A stretch of DNA of 7,968 nucleotides from Caldisericaceae bacterium. Its GTDB lineage: Bacteria; Caldisericota; Caldisericia; Caldisericales; Caldisericaceae. Position 1 is the stretch's first letter; each line of letters begins with the position of its first letter. The stretch lies in the NCBI GenBank assembly GCA_021161495.1, contig JAGHAO010000140.1, positions 1 through 7,968 of the forward strand. The letters run 5' to 3'. The translations under genes were made by a program, and so were the position numbers. Shown here one piece after another: positions 5,569-7,968 of the stretch. Below the pieces are notes generated by a model that was not told the DNA's origin, did no database searches, and worked only from the letters and a program-made list of their open reading frames with translations.

Positions 5569-6662
5569 AATATATCCTCCTGCTTATTTATTTTCTTCCG
5601 CTTTCCGAAATCGAACTTCACCCTGTATTTCATAAATATTTCGCTACCTATAAGTGCAAATAGGATTACACTTTCAATAACATTCACAATGCCAAAAGGT
5701 ACCCGCATTGTGATCTGAATCTGAGAAGCACCGGACGCAAGTCCTCCGAGGAAAACCGAAACGAAAGCTGCGGCAATAGGATCAAGATAGGAAAGCCATG
5801 CAACAATGATTGCCGTGTATCCATAGTCGGGGTTAATTTTGATTTGCAATAAATGTATAATGCCCGATACTTGCACCATACCGGCAAGCCCTGCAAGTGC
5901 GCCACTTATCGCCATCGCAATGATGATATTCTTCGCAACATCCATCCCGGCATATCGGGCCGCTCTCGGATTTTCACCTATTACGGCAATTTCGTATCCG
6001 AACTTCGTTTTTTTCAGGATAAACCATACTACAATGACCGCAATTATTCCGAAAATTAACCCCAAATTAACTCTCGTATGATAGATTATTCGGGGGAGTT
6101 GTGCATTATCAGGGAAAGGTTTTGACAAAGGAAACCCGTGACTCGAAGGGTCTCTCCATGTTCCGTACATTAGAAACTTCAAAATAAATAGCGCAATATA
6201 GTTCAAAAGCAACGTGGAAATAACTTCGTTTACCTCCCAGAACGCTTTTAACATTGCAGGAATTATTGCCCAAAGAGCGCCTCCGACCATTCCAGCAAGA
6301 ACCATAATTGTGAGCATTACAGGTTTTGGCACATTGGGAGACCAGAAAAGAGCAAAATAAGAACTGAATATTGCACCCATTATATACTGTCCGTATGCGC
6401 CGATATTCCAAAAATTCATTTTAAACACAAGAATCAAACCGGCCGAGATAAGTATGAGCGGTGTAGCAGCAACAAGAGTTTCCGAAAAGGTATATTTGCT
6501 ACTGAACGCACCGATCAAAAGCGCATGATAGACTTTAAAAGGATTTATTCCCTTGACGGCAATAGCAACAGCACCGATTAAAAGACCTATAAGCACCGAA
6601 ACAAGAGGTATAATGAATTTCAAACTTACAGGTGTATTTTCCCTTTTTTCAAATCTAACCAT
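5565..6662 (-). CDS. nupP: ABC transporter permease, nucleoside/BMP type (NupP/YufP-like)
   Basis: A 365-residue integral membrane protein and partner of the downstream permease. Together they should form a heterodimeric channel. The N-terminus is cytoplasmic and charged (MVRFEKREN), and a first helix at about 15-36 follows. Family blocks seen are MNFWNIGAYGQYIMGA (near 82-97; the usual Glu of 'NIGAEGQ' is Tyr here), EVNEVISTLLLNYIA (near 142-156) and the ATPase-contact loop KTKFGYEIAVIGENPRAARY (near 218-237). About 9-10 membrane segments are visible. The C-terminal tail is basic then acidic (GKRKKINKQEDIL). The start at 6660-6662 is preceded by GAGGTGAG at 6665-6672, which overlaps the stop of the ATPase gene. 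The gap between the two genes is 8 nt, so translation is likely coupled. The symbol reflects similarity to B. subtilis nupP, not proven orthology. Confidence 0.9.
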   Translation of the reverse strand: MVRFEKRENTPVSLKFIIPLVSVLIGLLIGAVAIAVKGINPFKVYHALLIGAFSSKYTFSETLVAATPLILISAGLILVFKMNFWNIGAYGQYIMGAIFSSYFALFWSPNVPKPVMLTIMVLAGMVGGALWAIIPAMLKAFWEVNEVISTLLLNYIALFILKFLMYGTWRDPSSHGFPLSKPFPDNAQLPRIIYHTRVNLGLIFGIIAVIVVWFILKKTKFGYEIAVIGENPRAARYAGMDVAKNIIIAMAISGALAGLAGMVQVSGIIHLLQIKINPDYGYTAIIVAWLSYLDPIAAAFVSVFLGGLASGASQIQITMRVPFGIVNVIESVILFALIGSEIFMKYRVKFDFGKRKKINKQEDIL

Positions 6663-6670
6663 TACTCACC

Positions 6671-7968
6671 TCACTGTAAGAGATTTGCTTCTTCGGTAGA
6701 ACCGGCCATAAGCAAACCAATTTTATGCACGTCCGCATCCTTTGCATTTACAATGCCCGTAATCTTTCCCTCAAACATCACTCCGATTCTGTCGGAAATC
6801 ATCAGGATTTCGTCAAGATCTTCGGAAATAAGTAAAACCGCCATCCCTTGATCTCTTACTTCAAGAAGTTTCTTTCTTATAAATTCCGTGGCACCGACAT
6901 CAAGTCCTCTCGTGGGATGGACTGCAATAAGAAGAACAGGATTTTCGGATATTTCCCTTGCAAGAAGTAGTTTTTGCATATTTCCTCCGGACAAAAGTTT
7001 TACCGGGGCATCAATTTTAGGAACCATAATATTGAATTTATCAATTAAGTCTTCGGCATACTTTTCCGCACTTTTGTAATTAACCAGACCACGAGAACCG
7101 ATAGGAGGTTTTCTGTATCGCCTCAATATGGCATTCTCAATGGATGAAAGATTAGGAATAAGCCCCACCTTTAACCTATCCGGCGGGATATAATTTACTC
7201 CTTTATTTGCAATATGCAGAGGATGTTTATTCGTAATGTCCTTCTTTGCAATAAGTTTTTTAATCCTTCCTTTAGTTTTATTTATTTCCTGCTCGCCTTC
7301 GTTGCTTCTGATTAATGTATCAAGTTTATTTTTAAGATTCTCTATTTCTTCTTCAATTTCCTTTCCGGAGAGATAAACTTTTCCACCTGTTGCAGGCCTC
7401 AAACCGGTTATAACTTGAGCAAGCTCTTTCTGACCGTTTCCCGCAACTCCCGCAATTCCGAAAATCTCACCTGCATAAACGGAAAAGTTCACTTTGTTCA
7501 AAATTTTTATTCCGCGGTCATTGAACGCTTCAAGGTCTTCGACACGTAGGATTTCTTCACCTCTCTTATAAGGTTTTCTTTCCAGTCTGAATAAAACTTC
7601 CCTTCCGACCATCATCTTCGCAAGTTCAGCAGGAGAAGTTTCTTCTTTTTTCACAGTGCCTATAACTTTACCTTTTCTTAAAACAGTTATTCTATCGGAA
7701 ATTTCCATAACTTCGTTTAATTTATGGCTAATAAAAATAATGGATTCTCCTTCTTTTTTCATTTGTTTTAATATTTTAAACAATGCCTCTGATTCCTGGG
7801 GCGTAAGAACCGCCGTGGGCTCGTCAAGAATCAAAATATTCGCTCCTCTGAAAAGCATTTTTACTATTTCGACCCGCTGTTGTTCACCTACCGACAATTG
7901 CCAAATTTTTGCAAACGGATTTAAATCAAACTTATATTTATTAGAAATTTCAAGAATCTTGGAAGCAA
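6671..7968 (-). CDS. nupO: Tandem-domain ABC transporter ATPase, nucleoside/sugar type (NupO/YufO-like), 5' end outside window
   Basis: The frame is open to the right edge, with 431 residues visible; roughly the first 100-120, with the first Walker A, are missing. A TTG at 7897 lies inside LSVGEQQRVEI, the first ABC signature, and is not a start. Domain 1 shows that signature (visible residues 24-34), Walker B ILILDEPT (44-51) and the H-loop SHK (80-82). Domain 2 has the degenerate Walker A GVAGNGQKEL (about 173-182), signature LSGGNMQ (325-331), an altered Walker B (VLLIAVHPTRG, 344-354) and SED at the H-loop position, as is normal in RbsA/YufO-like proteins with one fully active site. A charged helical insertion of about 40 residues (7235-7354) in domain 2 is unusual. 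The protein energises import through the two downstream permeases. The stop TGA (6671-6673) overlaps the next ribosome binding site. The substrate-binding protein gene is not in view. Confidence 0.93.
   Translation of the reverse strand, partial: ASKILEISNKYKFDLNPFAKIWQLSVGEQQRVEIVKMLFRGANILILDEPTAVLTPQESEALFKILKQMKKEGESIIFISHKLNEVMEISDRITVLRKGKVIGTVKKEETSPAELAKMMVGREVLFRLERKPYKRGEEILRVEDLEAFNDRGIKILNKVNFSVYAGEIFGIAGVAGNGQKELAQVITGLRPATGGKVYLSGKEIEEEIENLKNKLDTLIRSNEGEQEINKTKGRIKKLIAKKDITNKHPLHIANKGVNYIPPDRLKVGLIPNLSSIENAILRRYRKPPIGSRGLVNYKSAEKYAEDLIDKFNIMVPKIDAPVKLLSGGNMQKLLLAREISENPVLLIAVHPTRGLDVGATEFIRKKLLEVRDQGMAVLLISEDLDEILMISDRIGVMFEGKITGIVNAKDADVHKIGLLMAGSTEEANLLQ

Noticed and set aside
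7895..7897. TTG at 7897 as the start of the ABC ATPase
   Set aside because: The frame is open and homologous further upstream to the window edge. The codon lies inside the conserved LSVGEQQ signature, so it is internal.

Overview
The window reads as chromosome of a low-GC bacterium. AT-rich intergenic DNA, strong AGGAGG-type ribosome binding sites, consensus sigma-A-like promoters, a lipobox lipoprotein and a guanosine/BMP-type (NupOPQ-like) ABC transporter all suggest a Firmicutes/Clostridia-like lineage, perhaps thermophilic. The lineage is inferred from style only; there is no rRNA or other phylogenetic marker beyond bS21.

Left part (1-1160): a minus-strand lipoprotein gene runs off the left edge. 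Upstream of it is a compact minus-strand unit made of a near-perfect promoter (TTGACA, 16 bp, TATAAT), a hairpin, a C/U-rich single-stranded stretch complementary to Shine-Dalgarno sequences, and a strong intrinsic terminator. This unit is either a free small RNA of about 100 nt or an attenuated leader of the lipoprotein gene. About 400 bp of AT-rich DNA without a credible gene follows. Next comes a stand-alone rpsU gene (ribosomal protein bS21), too short for a typical ORF caller, with its own promoter and a textbook terminator.

Middle (1160-2117): two plus-strand genes, apparently translationally coupled. One encodes an 83-aa small protein and the other a 218-aa protein with one N-terminal membrane anchor. 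I cannot assign a function to either. The second gene overlaps, tail to tail by 8 bp, the gene that ends the large minus-strand operon.

Right part (2110-7968): a minus-strand operon read from right to left. It holds a tandem-domain ABC ATPase (N-terminus outside the window), two BPD_transp_2 permeases (NupP- and NupQ-like), threonine synthase (ThrC), and a CPA2-type cation/proton antiporter membrane domain. The junctions from the ATPase to ThrC are very tight (an 8-nt gap, then two 4-nt ATGA overlaps). A 97-bp gap with a hairpin separates ThrC from the antiporter. The first three genes would import a nucleoside or related solute, with the substrate-binding lipoprotein presumably upstream and out of view. 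The tight joining of thrC to the importer is unusual. The ATPase carries an extra charged helical insertion of about 40 residues in its second nucleotide-binding domain.

No IS element, CRISPR array, tRNA, rRNA or phage gene was seen. The best candidates for something undescribed are the small RNA/leader unit at about 288-447 and the unknown gene pair at 1205-2117.
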